From NCBI GenBank assembly GCA_030609445.1, contig JAUWCF010000006.1:1-13893 (forward strand): a DNA stretch of 13,893 nt. The letters run 5' to 3'. The notes beneath the pieces were generated by a model, which saw only the letters and a list, made by a program, of their open reading frames with translations, did no database searches and was not told the DNA's origin. Below, one piece after another: positions 7,620-13,893 of this stretch (positions within the stretch are counted from its first letter, which is position 1; the number at the start of each line of letters is the position of its first letter). The translations under genes and the position numbers were made by a program. Source of the stretch: Thermoplasmatota archaeon (lineage in GTDB: Archaea; Thermoplasmatota; E2; DHVEG-1).

Positions 7620-7787
7620 TTTTGGTAAAAGATTAGGAATCCCGTCCTCAATAGGATACGTGCATTTACATTTTTTACACGTAAAAATGCCTGTAATTAT
7701 CTCTCCTTTTTCCTCTTTATCAACCTTTAAAATCAAATCTTCTTTGCATGTCGGGCAGCAAAGAATATCTACCAAATCTTTCTTCAT
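7617..7787 (-). CDS. Trm112-like zinc protein (methyltransferase activator family)
   Basis: A 56-residue protein read directly from the minus strand. It begins MKKDLVDILCCPTCKEDL, has a second cysteine cluster TCKKCKC (36-42) and ends in YPIEDGIPNLLPK. The pattern CPxC ... CxxC (C11, C14, C37, C40; C10 and C42 are extra) followed by YPI-x-DGIP-x-LLP is the signature of the Trm112/UPF0434 family. In eukaryotes and some archaea Trm112 is the small partner that stabilises and activates RNA and protein methyltransferases such as Trm9, Trm11 and Mtq2; bacterial relatives have unclear roles. A good Shine-Dalgarno (GAGGTG, 7793-7798) fixes the start. It is the last gene of a three-gene group after the RNase J-like and OB/HD proteins. 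No partner methyltransferase is adjacent; taw2 is 6 kb away and not a known partner. Confidence 0.85.
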   Translation of the reverse strand: MKKDLVDILCCPTCKEDLILKVDKEEKGEIITGIFTCKKCKCTYPIEDGIPNLLPK

Positions 7788-7792
7788 TTCTA

Positions 7793-7798
7793 CACCTC
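7793..7798 (-). promoter_or_regulatory. Shine-Dalgarno of the Trm112-like gene
   Basis: GAGGTG on the minus strand, 5 bases before the ATG. It lies in the 15-base gap after the OB/HD gene stop and supports this short frame as a real gene. Confidence 0.65.
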
Positions 7799-7802
7799 TT
7801 TT

Positions 7803-8882
7803 TTAATATTTACCAAGAAAAATCGGTCTTTTTCTCCCCAGATCCGAATCATAAAGAAACGCCCAGTCATCATCAGTTGATTTTCTTGCATCCTCAAGTT
7901 TTTGTAGATAATTTTTCACCTGAGAATCCATAAGATCTGCTTGATGTAAAACACTTGCTTCAACGGTTTTCGGCATTCTTGGAGACCCATACTCATATCG
8001 TCCATGATGACTAAGAATTATGTGACTTAAATGCATTTCAAGCACTTCTGAAAACTCTGCACCATTTTTTCGCAGATCAGAAATCTTCTCTCGAATCCAT
8101 CTTTCACCCATTACTATATGACCAATAAAATTTCCCTCATCTGTCTTATCAACTGCAGCGGTATACTCGTATTCTTTTAGCTTTCCTACGTCATGAAGTA
8201 TTGCACTGCATATAAGCAAGTCTTTGTTTATTCCAGGATACATCTCACAAATATTTTTACAAAGTCGAACTACCCCTATTGCATGTTCCAGATTTCCACC
8301 TACATAGTTATGATGATGAGATATTGCAGAAGGAGAATGGGTATATTCCTCGACAAAACTTGAGTCATCAAAAAACTGTGAAAGAAGACTACTTAACTGT
8401 TCATTTTTGATGTTTTTAATCTCTTTTTTTAATATGTTATATAACTCTTTTATTCTCTCGCCATCCAAAGCGGGGATAAAATCACTGACGTCATATTCAT
8501 TAGGGCTACATCTTCTCACCCCACCGGTATTTTCGTTTATAGACATCTGCGGTTTTTCTTCATATAGCTCCACCATCCCAGATCGTACCTGCACAACATC
8601 TCCCACAGAGAAGCTGTCATATAATCTTTTTACACGATCTTTGTTGTCGCCTCCCCAGTATTTTATACTGATATCTCCTGTTTTATCTGTAGCGATAAAA
8701 TCAAACCATGTTCCTCTCTTATATGATCTAGGAGGGTTTTTTATTTTAACAGCGAAAAAATCATTAACAACATCTCCCTCTCTAAGATTTTCGGTGAATT
8801 GTTCCTTGCTTCGTTTTCCTGTATCTGTCTCAATTAAGGTTTGTTCATCTTTTTTCTTATCATAATGATGGATATCGGTCAT
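7803..8882 (-). CDS. OB-fold plus HD-domain protein, YhaM-like 3'-5' exoribonuclease candidate
   Basis: A 359-residue protein with an N-terminal OB-fold nucleic-acid binding domain (about 33-125; includes RGTWFDFIATDKTGDISIKY) and a C-terminal HD metal-phosphohydrolase domain (about 185-330). HD residues seen: H200 in GGNLEHAIGV, H230-D231 in ILHDVGK, H287, the H292-H293 pair in LSHHGRYEYGSP, and D316 in HQADLMDSQV. This order and the SHHG element match bacterial YhaM/CBF1, a 3'-5' exoribonuclease. A nucleotide phosphohydrolase role cannot be excluded. Start: a TTG at 8886-8888 would add two residues, but the ATG at 8880-8882 has GGGAG (8890-8894) seven bases upstream and is preferred. It lies 34 bases after the RNase J-like gene, so a common mRNA is likely. 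Confidence 0.85.
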   Translation of the reverse strand: MTDIHHYDKKKDEQTLIETDTGKRSKEQFTENLREGDVVNDFFAVKIKNPPRSYKRGTWFDFIATDKTGDISIKYWGGDNKDRVKRLYDSFSVGDVVQVRSGMVELYEEKPQMSINENTGGVRRCSPNEYDVSDFIPALDGERIKELYNILKKEIKNIKNEQLSSLLSQFFDDSSFVEEYTHSPSAISHHHNYVGGNLEHAIGVVRLCKNICEMYPGINKDLLICSAILHDVGKLKEYEYTAAVDKTDEGNFIGHIVMGERWIREKISDLRKNGAEFSEVLEMHLSHIILSHHGRYEYGSPRMPKTVEASVLHQADLMDSQVKNYLQKLEDARKSTDDDWAFLYDSDLGRKRPIFLGKY

Positions 8883-8889
8883 TTTCAAT

Positions 8890-8894
8890 CTCCC
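8890..8894 (-). promoter_or_regulatory. Shine-Dalgarno that decides the OB/HD gene start
   Basis: GGGAG on the minus strand sits 7 bases before the ATG at 8882 but only 1 base before the in-frame TTG at 8888, which favours the ATG. Confidence 0.6.
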
Positions 8895-8916
8895 GTTTTC
8901 CTTCTGTTAATATAAC

Positions 8917-10329
8917 TCACAGTTTATACAACTTTTGTTCATTTACCCTTAAAACTTTCATAGGTAGCTGTTTAAACAACTCAGGATGCTCTGTATGAAT
9001 AGGAAACAACGTTTTTGGATTTATTTTTAAAATAAGTTCTTTTAAACTAGGTCCATAGATATGCCCAGAACAATGAGATTGAACAAAATTTAGATCAAAA
9101 TGATTCAACCAATTATGCATACGTTCAGATGATATCTCCATTTCCTCATTAAAAGGCTCAGAAAGCGAATGAATATATGTACCTTTGTTTGGTTTTAAAT
9201 CAATTAATGTCGGAAAATACCAATAATTTAACACAACCATATATTTAACTGGATTTTTCCGTATCTCATCAGCTGTTATAATATTTGAATAACTAAGTCT
9301 TTTTTTTATAAATCTGTCAGTATAATCTTCATTACAATATGTCCCTGTAAGTCTCTTTGGTTTTAACAAAAGAATATGCTCATCATTGCTATTTGGAGCA
9401 TTCAGTTTTTTATCCAGATGATATTTTTCTAAAAAACATGCATGCTTAAAACTGATCACAAGTTTTTTATCAAGTTCTTTTGCAATCCTATAAAACGTGG
9501 TAAACCTGTCAATATCTTTGAAATTAAAATCTACAATAGAAAGATACTTATTTTGCATTATTTCTTGTTTTGAATGATGATAAACTTTTTCTTCAGATTC
9601 ATCTGATTTTTCTGTATCTATCCTTGTTCCTTCTGTTATCATTGCAATTGGTTTTGCTTCAGCGGCTGCATTTATAAAATCATTTGTCATCTCTAAATGA
9701 AGCCCATGCATACGTAGGTCTCCAGTATAAACGACAGCTCCTTCTGATGTATGAATAACAAATCCATATGATCCAGGGACTGAATGATCAACATGGATTG
9801 GTTCGATTTCTAAGGAGTCAATAAGGATTTTTTTACCAGTTCTAAATGTATTAAATATTCTTTTTATAGGTGGTGTTTTGTAATCTTTTCGAAAGATGGG
9901 GCGTTCTTTAAAATTAACAACCTCGCTTTCAATACTTCTCTGGCTTTGCTCATCTACGGCATCTAGTATATATTTACAGGTTTCACCACAGTAGATTGGT
10001 ATGTCTTTGTGAAGAAAGGAAATATAATTTGCATGGTCTGCGTGAGCGTGAGAAAGAACCACTCCTGTGATATCTGGTTCTTCAATTTTTCTTCCAAGAT
10101 GCTTTAACAAATCTGTACGATACACACCAGAAATATCTGGAAGTAGATCCATTTCAAGAAAATCTCCGATGCCATTTGCAGTTCTTGGTGTTAAAAACTC
10201 TTCAAAATAGAGTCCTCGTCTCTTAAAACCCATGCCGAAATCTAAAAAAACCTTTGTATCGCCATCTTCAAGAAGGATTTTGTTTCCTCCGATTTCGTCT
10301 ACCCCACCATAGAATATGAGTTTTACCAC
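8917..10329 (-). CDS. RNase J-like metallo-beta-lactamase/beta-CASP ribonuclease
   Basis: A 470-residue nuclease of the metallo-beta-lactamase/beta-CASP superfamily, closest in layout to RNase J. Archaeal RNase J enzymes degrade RNA 5' to 3'. Metal-binding motif II is HAHADH (94-99), motif III is H182 in VDHSVPGSYGF, and motif IV is D204 in YTGDLRMHG. Beta-CASP elements follow: E233 in ITEGTRI, SFKHACF near 304, and a C-terminal SHCSGHIYG with IHTEHPELF. The N-terminus VKLIFYGGVDEIGGNKILLE is typical of RNase J. The long insertion FEEFLTPRTANGIGDFLEMD (43-62) before the HxHxDH motif is an archaeal lineage feature rather than canonical RNase J. The start is GTG at 10327-10329 with GGGGA eight bases upstream and a TATA-like box at 10379-10388. 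It lacks the C-terminal extension of bacterial RNase J. Good family confidence; exact substrate unknown. Confidence 0.88.
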   Translation of the reverse strand: MVKLIFYGGVDEIGGNKILLEDGDTKVFLDFGMGFKRRGLYFEEFLTPRTANGIGDFLEMDLLPDISGVYRTDLLKHLGRKIEEPDITGVVLSHAHADHANYISFLHKDIPIYCGETCKYILDAVDEQSQRSIESEVVNFKERPIFRKDYKTPPIKRIFNTFRTGKKILIDSLEIEPIHVDHSVPGSYGFVIHTSEGAVVYTGDLRMHGLHLEMTNDFINAAAEAKPIAMITEGTRIDTEKSDESEEKVYHHSKQEIMQNKYLSIVDFNFKDIDRFTTFYRIAKELDKKLVISFKHACFLEKYHLDKKLNAPNSNDEHILLLKPKRLTGTYCNEDYTDRFIKKRLSYSNIITADEIRKNPVKYMVVLNYWYFPTLIDLKPNKGTYIHSLSEPFNEEMEISSERMHNWLNHFDLNFVQSHCSGHIYGPSLKELILKINPKTLFPIHTEHPELFKQLPMKVLRVNEQKLYKL

Positions 10330-10345
10330 AACACGTTCCCCGTTT

Positions 10346-10398
10346 CGCTTAAAATACAGTATATGCTACATAAAGTTTAGTATAAAATCTTTTAAGCG
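10346..10398. repeat. 9-base inverted repeat bracketing the RNase J-like gene promoter
   Basis: CGCTTAAAA (10346-10354) and TTTTAAGCG (10390-10398) are perfect reverse complements 35 bases apart. One copy lies at the upstream edge of the TATA-like box, the other between the expected transcription start and the ribosome-binding site. This is the arrangement of a paired operator, although a chance match in AT-rich DNA is possible. Confidence 0.45.
10379..10393 (-). promoter_or_regulatory. TATA-box-like promoter of the RNase J-like gene
   Basis: The minus strand reads AAAGATTTTATACTA, a purine-rich BRE-like stretch followed by TTTATA. Centred about 55 bases before the GTG start, it predicts transcription start near 10358 and a leader of about 29 bases that contains the Shine-Dalgarno. 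Confidence 0.4.
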
Positions 10399-10407
10399 GT
10401 GTAATTG

Positions 10408-10423
10408 AAAAATGGAAAAAAAT
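10408..10423 (-). terminator. Oligo-T terminator after hsp20
   Basis: About 9 bases past the hsp20 stop, the minus strand reads ATTTTTTTCCATTTTT, two runs of seven and five T. This fits an archaeal intrinsic terminator and separates hsp20 from the RNase J-like gene. Confidence 0.5.
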
Positions 10424-10431
10424 ATGTTGAA

Positions 10432-10998
10432 CTATTCTATGCTTACGTTATAGCCTGATCCACCTTTTTTCTTGTCCTTCTTATCCAAAACGATATCAAG
10501 AATTCCGTTTTTATATGTGGCTTTTGTTGATTTTGGTTTTACCTTATTTGGAAGGTTCAATACTTTACGGTATTTTCTTTCAGGTGCATCAACCTTTATT
10601 TCAAGAGTATCTTCAGTGACATTAAGATCGATATTATCTTTTTCCACTCCGGGAATCTCAATTGTTATCGCGACATCATTGTCTCCTTCTATGATATCTG
10701 TTAGTGGCTCTCGTTCATCAGAAATCATTGATGTTCCTTTCGATGATTTTATTGATCTGTTTCCGAAATCTTCAATTCTTGGTTTTCCATCGGGACCAAA
10801 CTGGACTTTAAATCCTCGAACAAATGGCTTTCCCGGCTCGGCATTTGAAAACATCTTCATCATCTCCTCGGTCATCCTCTGAATATCATCTCGCATCTGA
10901 TCATTGTTAAAGAGGTCTTTAAAGAAATCTTCATCTATTCCAAAATCATCAAACGGGTTTTTTCTCCTTCGGTTTTTATCGTCGTCAAATGGATCCAT
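10432..10998 (-). CDS. hsp20: Small heat-shock protein Hsp20 (alpha-crystallin family)
   Basis: A 188-residue Hsp20-family holdase that binds unfolding proteins and keeps them soluble. The N-terminal region (about 1-90) is charged and includes KNPFDDFGIDEDFFKDLF and PFVRGFKVQFGPDGKPRIED, an element found in many archaeal Hsp20 proteins. The alpha-crystallin domain spans about 97-175: DIIEGDNDVAITIEIPGVEK, then LEIKVDAPERKY and the conserved YKNGILDIVLDK. It ends in GYNVSIE, where VSI is an I/V-x-I/V type tail motif used for oligomer contacts. The ATG has GGAG 9 bases upstream (11008-11011). It lies 52 bases after dnaJ on the same strand with no T-run between, so it may be co-transcribed as well as having its own promoter. 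Confidence 0.93.
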   Translation of the reverse strand: MDPFDDDKNRRRKNPFDDFGIDEDFFKDLFNNDQMRDDIQRMTEEMMKMFSNAEPGKPFVRGFKVQFGPDGKPRIEDFGNRSIKSSKGTSMISDEREPLTDIIEGDNDVAITIEIPGVEKDNIDLNVTEDTLEIKVDAPERKYRKVLNLPNKVKPKSTKATYKNGILDIVLDKKDKKKGGSGYNVSIE

Positions 10999-11032
10999 TT
11001 TTTGTTTCTCCTATACTTTTTTCCCACATAAT

Positions 11033-11042
11033 ACTTATAAGA
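11033..11042 (-). promoter_or_regulatory. TATA-box-like element before hsp20
   Basis: The palindrome CTTATAAG (11034-11041) is centred about 39 bases before the hsp20 ATG in the dnaJ-hsp20 gap. It predicts a start near 11010, at the 5' edge of the Shine-Dalgarno, so a true hsp20-only transcript would have a very short leader. Modest support. Confidence 0.35.
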
Positions 11043-11050
11043 ACTCCTAT

Positions 11051-12154
11051 TTAATACTTTCGATCACATTCTTCTAGTTCTTTTTCTAACTCTTCCACCA
11101 TTTTTCTTGCCTTTCTACTCAGTTTCTTCGGTGTTTTTACATGAACCTCCACATACATATTTCCATATCCGCGTCCATGCAAACGAGGCATACCTTTCCC
11201 TGACAACTTAAAAACATCTCCACTTTCTGTGCCTTCAGGAATCTTTAATTTTTCAGTTCCTTGGATTACATCGACATCGATTTTAGAACCCAAGACTGCC
11301 TTGGGAAAAGAAATATTGATTTTTTGAAATAAATCATCCCTTCTTCTCGTAAATTTTGGATGTTTTTTAATATGAATAACAACGTACAAATCGCCGCCTC
11401 TTCCCCCTTTGCCAATTTGCTCCCCTTGACCAGCGAGCCGTAATTGGGATCCATCATTCACACCTGATGGTATCTTTAAATCAATCATACGTGTTTTTTG
11501 AACAGTCCCTCGTCCATGACATTCAGGACATGGTTTTTCAATAATAGTACCTTCACCTTGACATTTTTGACAGGTTCCTACCTGAGTAAATATGCCAAAT
11601 GCAGTTCGTTGAGAGATATGCATCTGTCCTGTTCCACCACACTGAGGACATTTTTTTGGTTCCGATCCTGGTCTTGCGCCACTCCCCTTACAATTATCAC
11701 AGATTTCTGTTCTTGGAATACGAATTTCAGTTTCTACACCCCTATAAGCATCCTCTAAGCGTATCTCCATATCAAATCGAAGATCTCTTCCTCTTTGTGC
11801 ACGTGGTCTTTGATTGAAATCCATCTGATGTCCAAAGAACTGTTCAAAGATGTCATCAAAGCCAAAACCCATGCCTCTAAAAATATCACCAAAATCTGCT
11901 CCTCTGAATATATCTTCGGAGGAATAGCGTTGATCTATTCCTGCGTGACCGTACGTATCATACATTTTTCTTTTTTCATCATCATACAAGACAGCATACG
12001 CTTCAGATATCTCTTTGAATTTTTCCTCTGCATTCTTATCCTTGTTTTTATCAGGGTGATATTTCAGTGCTAGTTTTCGATATGCTTTTTTAATTTCAGA
12101 TTTACTTGAATTTTTGCCAATATTTAGTATTTCGTAATAATCTCGTTTTGTCAT
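11051..12154 (-). CDS. dnaJ: Chaperone protein DnaJ (type I Hsp40)
   Basis: A 367-residue type I DnaJ, co-chaperone that stimulates DnaK ATPase and delivers substrates. The J domain (1-70) starts [13 protein letters not shown] and contains HPD at 33-35. A Gly/Phe-rich linker follows ([19 protein letters not shown]). Four CxxCxGxG repeats form the zinc centre: [24 protein letters not shown] and CPECHGRG, all intact. The C-terminal substrate domains have LRLAGQGE and [16 protein letters not shown]. The frame is open for 50 more codons upstream, but that stretch has no similarity to the J domain and overlaps the peptidase gene; the ATG at 12154 is the correct start. The usual archaeal neighbours grpE and dnaK are absent; hsp20 follows instead. 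Confidence 0.96.
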   Translation of the reverse strand: MTKRDYYEILNIGKNSSKSEIKKAYRKLALKYHPDKNKDKNAEEKFKEISEAYAVLYDDEKRKMYDTYGHAGIDQRYSSEDIFRGADFGDIFRGMGFGFDDIFEQFFGHQMDFNQRPRAQRGRDLRFDMEIRLEDAYRGVETEIRIPRTEICDNCKGSGARPGSEPKKCPQCGGTGQMHISQRTAFGIFTQVGTCQKCQGEGTIIEKPCPECHGRGTVQKTRMIDLKIPSGVNDGSQLRLAGQGEQIGKGGRGGDLYVVIHIKKHPKFTRRRDDLFQKINISFPKAVLGSKIDVDVIQGTEKLKIPEGTESGDVFKLSGKGMPRLHGRGYGNMYVEVHVKTPKKLSRKARKMVEELEKELEECDRKY

Positions 12155-12200
12155 AGCGTGCGACTGTAAAACAAAAAGTAGTATTTCATTTTTCTCATGA

Positions 12201-12212
12201 ACTATAAATCCG
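12201..12212 (-). promoter_or_regulatory. TATA-box-like promoter of dnaJ
   Basis: The minus strand reads GGATTTATAGT in the 82-base gap after the peptidase gene, centred about 52 bases before the dnaJ ATG. A start near 12180 would give a leader of about 25 bases. No clear Shine-Dalgarno precedes the ATG. Confidence 0.4.
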
Positions 12213-12236
12213 AGATAATCTTGAATCCTACTGCAG

Positions 12237-12968
12237 TTACATAAAGAATTGAAGGATATGGGAGAGGATATCTCCAAGTACAAAAGTTGCAATAAAACCT
12301 GCAAGCAGCGGAATCATAAACGGAACCTTTGGCGTGACCCATATTTCTTTTATCCCTTGCTTTTCAAATGCCGATAGCTCGTCATTGATATCAAATTCTT
12401 TTGGCATATAGGAAAATTTTCTTTTTCCATCCTTTATTTTTTCAAGAGGCCAGACAAAGGTTTGCTTTGCTTTTTCAATACTCATTTTATATCCTAAAAT
12501 ACAGTATGGAACCTCAATATTTCTCTTTACTAAATTAAAGATTAATAGACTCAAAGGTATTAAGAGAAACAATAGTATTGAATTGGAAAATATGATCCAA
12601 GAACCAGGCATAGATACTGCAGATCCTTCAAACAAGGGAAATTGCAGTATTTCTGGTTTTAATGGTACAAGTATTGCAAGTGCCATGAGTGCTTTTGCAT
12701 CTGCGCCTCCAAAAATAAGCCGTAGTTGAAATAGGGCAAACATTAGCCCAATCATAATTGGGATGAAGAGAAGATAAAGATAATAAGGATATTCAAAGCC
12801 TATTGTAAAATACTGTGCCACAAGTAAGATTACACCAATAGACCCCATAATAACCCAGAGCATATTTGATGCTCTTCTAGTTTTAATATCAGTATAAGAG
12901 GCATAAAAAAGTATTGTAATTCCCACAAATAATCTTATGACATCAAGTACTGTCCCATCTTCAAGCAT
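12237..12968 (-). CDS. Archaeal A24 prepilin/preflagellin peptidase (FlaK/PibD-like)
   Basis: A 243-residue integral membrane aspartic protease that would cleave the class III signal peptides of archaellins and type IV pilin-like proteins. Several hydrophobic helices are visible (about 10-26, 37-55, 61-85, 92-102, 125-147 and 220-240). The two catalytic aspartates are D27 in [11 protein letters not shown] and D90 in FGGADAKAL, which is the archaeal form of the GxGD motif. A hydrophilic segment of about 60 residues (150-215) precedes the last helix and resembles the type II C-terminal region of archaeal A24 enzymes. No archaellin or pilin gene is in the window, so FlaK-like versus general PibD-like function is open. 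No Shine-Dalgarno is seen; a TATA-like element 27 bases upstream suggests a leaderless mRNA. Confidence 0.88.
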   Translation of the reverse strand: MLEDGTVLDVIRLFVGITILFYASYTDIKTRRASNMLWVIMGSIGVILLVAQYFTIGFEYPYYLYLLFIPIMIGLMFALFQLRLIFGGADAKALMALAILVPLKPEILQFPLFEGSAVSMPGSWIIFSNSILLFLLIPLSLLIFNLVKRNIEVPYCILGYKMSIEKAKQTFVWPLEKIKDGKRKFSYMPKEFDINDELSAFEKQGIKEIWVTPKVPFMIPLLAGFIATFVLGDILSHILQFFM

Positions 12969-12990
12969 AGTAGACTGATATTAGAAAAGA

Positions 12991-13005
12991 TCATATTAAT
13001 GTAAT
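12991..13005 (-). promoter_or_regulatory. TATA-box-like promoter of the A24 peptidase gene
   Basis: The minus strand reads ATTACATTAATATGA, with TTAATAT centred about 28 bases before the ATG, the distance expected for a leaderless transcript. A small inverted repeat, AATGA-TTT-TCATT (13003-13015), overlaps the upstream side where BRE or a regulator would bind. Confidence 0.4.
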
Positions 13006-13034
13006 GATTTTCATTGCAGACATTTGACATTTTT

Positions 13035-13760
13035 TTATTTTTTTTGTGAAAAAAACTTATTTGCCATCCTTAATCTCTCAGGACTTCCTATATCAATATG
13101 TTTTCCTTTGAGTTCTTTAAAAAATATAGGTTTTTTTTCTTCTATCAACAATTTTATCGAATCAGTGAGCTGATATTCATTATTTGCATCTGGTTTTGTC
13201 TTCTTTATCGCATCAAAAATTGATGGTTTAAATATATAGATTCCAGCGCACGCAAGGTTACTCGGCGCATCTTTTTGTTTTGGTTTTTCAACAATATCAA
13301 TAACTCTTTCATCTTTTGGCTTTATTACGCCGTACGAGCTTACATCTTTCATTGGTGTTACTCCAACTGTGCATTCACTATTTTTTTCGTTATGAAACTC
13401 GATGAGCTCCGTTAAAAACGTCTTTGGATAGAAAAAATTGTCTCCAAGAATCACTGCAAAAGAATTGTGATTAATCGCATTTTTTCCACATTCTACTGCT
13501 TTTGCAAGGCCATTGCGTTCATCTTGTACAATATATGTAATATTTACACCGAGTCGTTTTCCAGAACCAAAATAATCAAGAATGGCATGTTTTCTCCACC
13601 CAACCACAATTGTAATGTCAGTTATCCCTGCAAGTTTAAATGCCTCAACAACATGCCCGATACATGCTTTATCTCCAACCATGAGTAATTCTTTTGGTAT
13701 CGCAAGAGTAATCGGTCCAAGTCTGGTTCCCATTCCTGCAGCAGGTATTAATCCCTTCAT
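13035..13760 (-). CDS. Sugar-1-phosphate nucleotidyltransferase, probable UTP-glucose-1-phosphate uridylyltransferase
   Basis: A 241-residue NTP_transferase family enzyme that couples a sugar 1-phosphate to an NTP. The N-terminus MKGLIPAAGMGTRLGPITLA carries GxGTRL (9-14), then PKELL (22-26) binds the nucleotide; ILGDN (104-108) supplies the metal-binding aspartate D107. The EYQLTDSIKLL region and GIYIFKPSIFDAIKKTKP resemble GalU more than RmlA, and the neighbouring dehydrogenase uses UDP-glucose, so glucose 1-phosphate plus UTP is the likeliest reaction. RmlA-like dTDP-glucose synthesis is the alternative. In-frame GTG codons at 13775 and 13769 would overlap the dehydrogenase stop; the ATG at 13760 has GGTGAT four bases upstream and is preferred. 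The last codons are A-rich, and no terminator is seen. Confidence 0.83.
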   Translation of the reverse strand: MKGLIPAAGMGTRLGPITLAIPKELLMVGDKACIGHVVEAFKLAGITDITIVVGWRKHAILDYFGSGKRLGVNITYIVQDERNGLAKAVECGKNAINHNSFAVILGDNFFYPKTFLTELIEFHNEKNSECTVGVTPMKDVSSYGVIKPKDERVIDIVEKPKQKDAPSNLACAGIYIFKPSIFDAIKKTKPDANNEYQLTDSIKLLIEEKKPIFFKELKGKHIDIGSPERLRMANKFFSQKK

Positions 13761-13764
13761 TTTT

Positions 13765-13770
13765 ATCACC
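13765..13770 (-). promoter_or_regulatory. Shine-Dalgarno over the dehydrogenase stop
   Basis: GGTGAT on the minus strand contains the TGA stop of the upstream dehydrogenase and lies 4 bases before the nucleotidyltransferase ATG. It supports that start and close translational coupling. Confidence 0.5.
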
Positions 13771-13893
13771 AGCACACTCCTTCATAGATTTTACTTTCTT
13801 TTCTTGCTTTTTCTATTTTTCTTCCATCGATCACTACTTTGTCTTTATAGTTAAGATGCTCAAATTCTTCCCAGTCTGTTAAGATGAGAACAG
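13766..13893 (-). CDS. UDP-glucose 6-dehydrogenase, partial (C-terminal 41 residues)
   Basis: This is the C-terminal tail of a nucleotide-sugar dehydrogenase; its 5' part lies beyond the right edge. The visible residues include LILTDWEEFEHL, then KVVIDGRKIEKARKE and a terminal YEGVCW. The T-[DE]-W-x-E-F and V-x-DGR elements are characteristic of the UDP-binding C-terminal domain of UDP-glucose/GDP-mannose dehydrogenases, and the KARK...YEGVCW ending is typical of archaeal members. The enzyme oxidises UDP-glucose to UDP-glucuronate with two NAD+. It precedes the nucleotidyltransferase by 5 bases in the same direction, which supports a UDP-glucose to UDP-glucuronate unit for surface glycan or N-glycan synthesis. 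UDP-N-acetyl sugar or GDP-mannose substrates cannot be excluded from the tail. Confidence 0.85.
   Translation of the reverse strand, partial: VLILTDWEEFEHLNYKDKVVIDGRKIEKARKESKIYEGVCW

Noticed and set aside
8407..8865. A 152-codon plus-strand open frame inside the OB/HD gene
   Set aside because: It is antisense to a clear conserved domain, its protein is low-complexity Ser/Leu/Pro rich without known motifs, and no ribosome-binding site supports it.
10472..10882. A 136-codon plus-strand open frame opposite hsp20
   Set aside because: It is the reverse-strand shadow of the alpha-crystallin domain and has no independent support.
11498..12073. Several plus-strand open frames opposite dnaJ
   Set aside because: They mirror the cysteine/glycine-rich zinc repeats and the J domain; all are explained by dnaJ codon structure.
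12155..12304. A 50-codon N-terminal extension of dnaJ in the same open frame
   Set aside because: The J domain begins exactly at the ATG at 12154; the extension has no family similarity, overlaps the end of the peptidase gene and would remove the dnaJ promoter region.
13003..13015. AATGA-TTT-TCATT inverted repeat before the A24 peptidase gene as a separate regulatory system
   Set aside because: Five-base AT-rich arms are expected by chance; kept only as a note in the promoter entry.
13026..13056. Long T and A homopolymer tract at the end of the nucleotidyltransferase gene, as a terminator or frameshift site
   Set aside because: On the coding (minus) strand it is mainly A, so it is not an oligo-T terminator, and it falls in the last two codons plus the stop, where slippage would have little effect.

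Overview
The window is AT-rich, gene-dense chromosomal DNA from an archaeon, most likely a euryarchaeal (possibly Thermoplasmatota-like) lineage. The archaeal call rests on a Tsr3-type rRNA modification enzyme, the wyosine-pathway enzyme Taw2, an XPD-type Fe-S helicase, an archaeal preflagellin/prepilin peptidase, an archaeal RNase J-like nuclease, and TATA-box-like elements upstream of genes with short or no leaders. No mobile element, CRISPR array, rRNA or tRNA gene is visible. The phylum-level placement is an inference.

Layout. Bases 1-1154 (minus strand) hold taw2 followed by tsr3, whose stop and start codons overlap by one base; tsr3 runs off the left edge. Both enzymes transfer the 3-amino-3-carboxypropyl (acp) group of S-adenosylmethionine to RNA. 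Divergent from them is xpd (1246-3213, plus). After a 125-base gap with several nested inverted repeats come carA and carB (3339-7609, plus), overlapping by ATGA. They encode both subunits of carbamoyl-phosphate synthetase, and their sequence style is that of the eukaryotic CAD / Bacteroidota type rather than the Escherichia coli type.

All remaining genes are on the minus strand. Read in the direction of transcription from the right edge, they are: the 3' end of a UDP-glucose dehydrogenase; a sugar-1-phosphate nucleotidyltransferase (probably making UDP-glucose, the dehydrogenase substrate); an A24 prepilin/preflagellin peptidase; dnaJ and hsp20 (chaperones); then a compact RNA-metabolism group of an RNase J-like nuclease, an OB-fold/HD-domain YhaM-like 3'-exoribonuclease candidate, and a 56-residue Trm112-like zinc protein not long enough for a usual ORF cutoff. 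The Trm112-like gene converges on carB with only seven bases between stop codons.

Most of the window is core housekeeping. I do not see a clear new defence or mobile system. The points most worth a second look are the carAB leader with mutually exclusive hairpins, the lineage of carAB, the pairing of two acp-transferases, the RNA-decay/Trm112 operon, and the inverted repeat that brackets the RNase J promoter. No gene-free stretch exceeds 300 bases.
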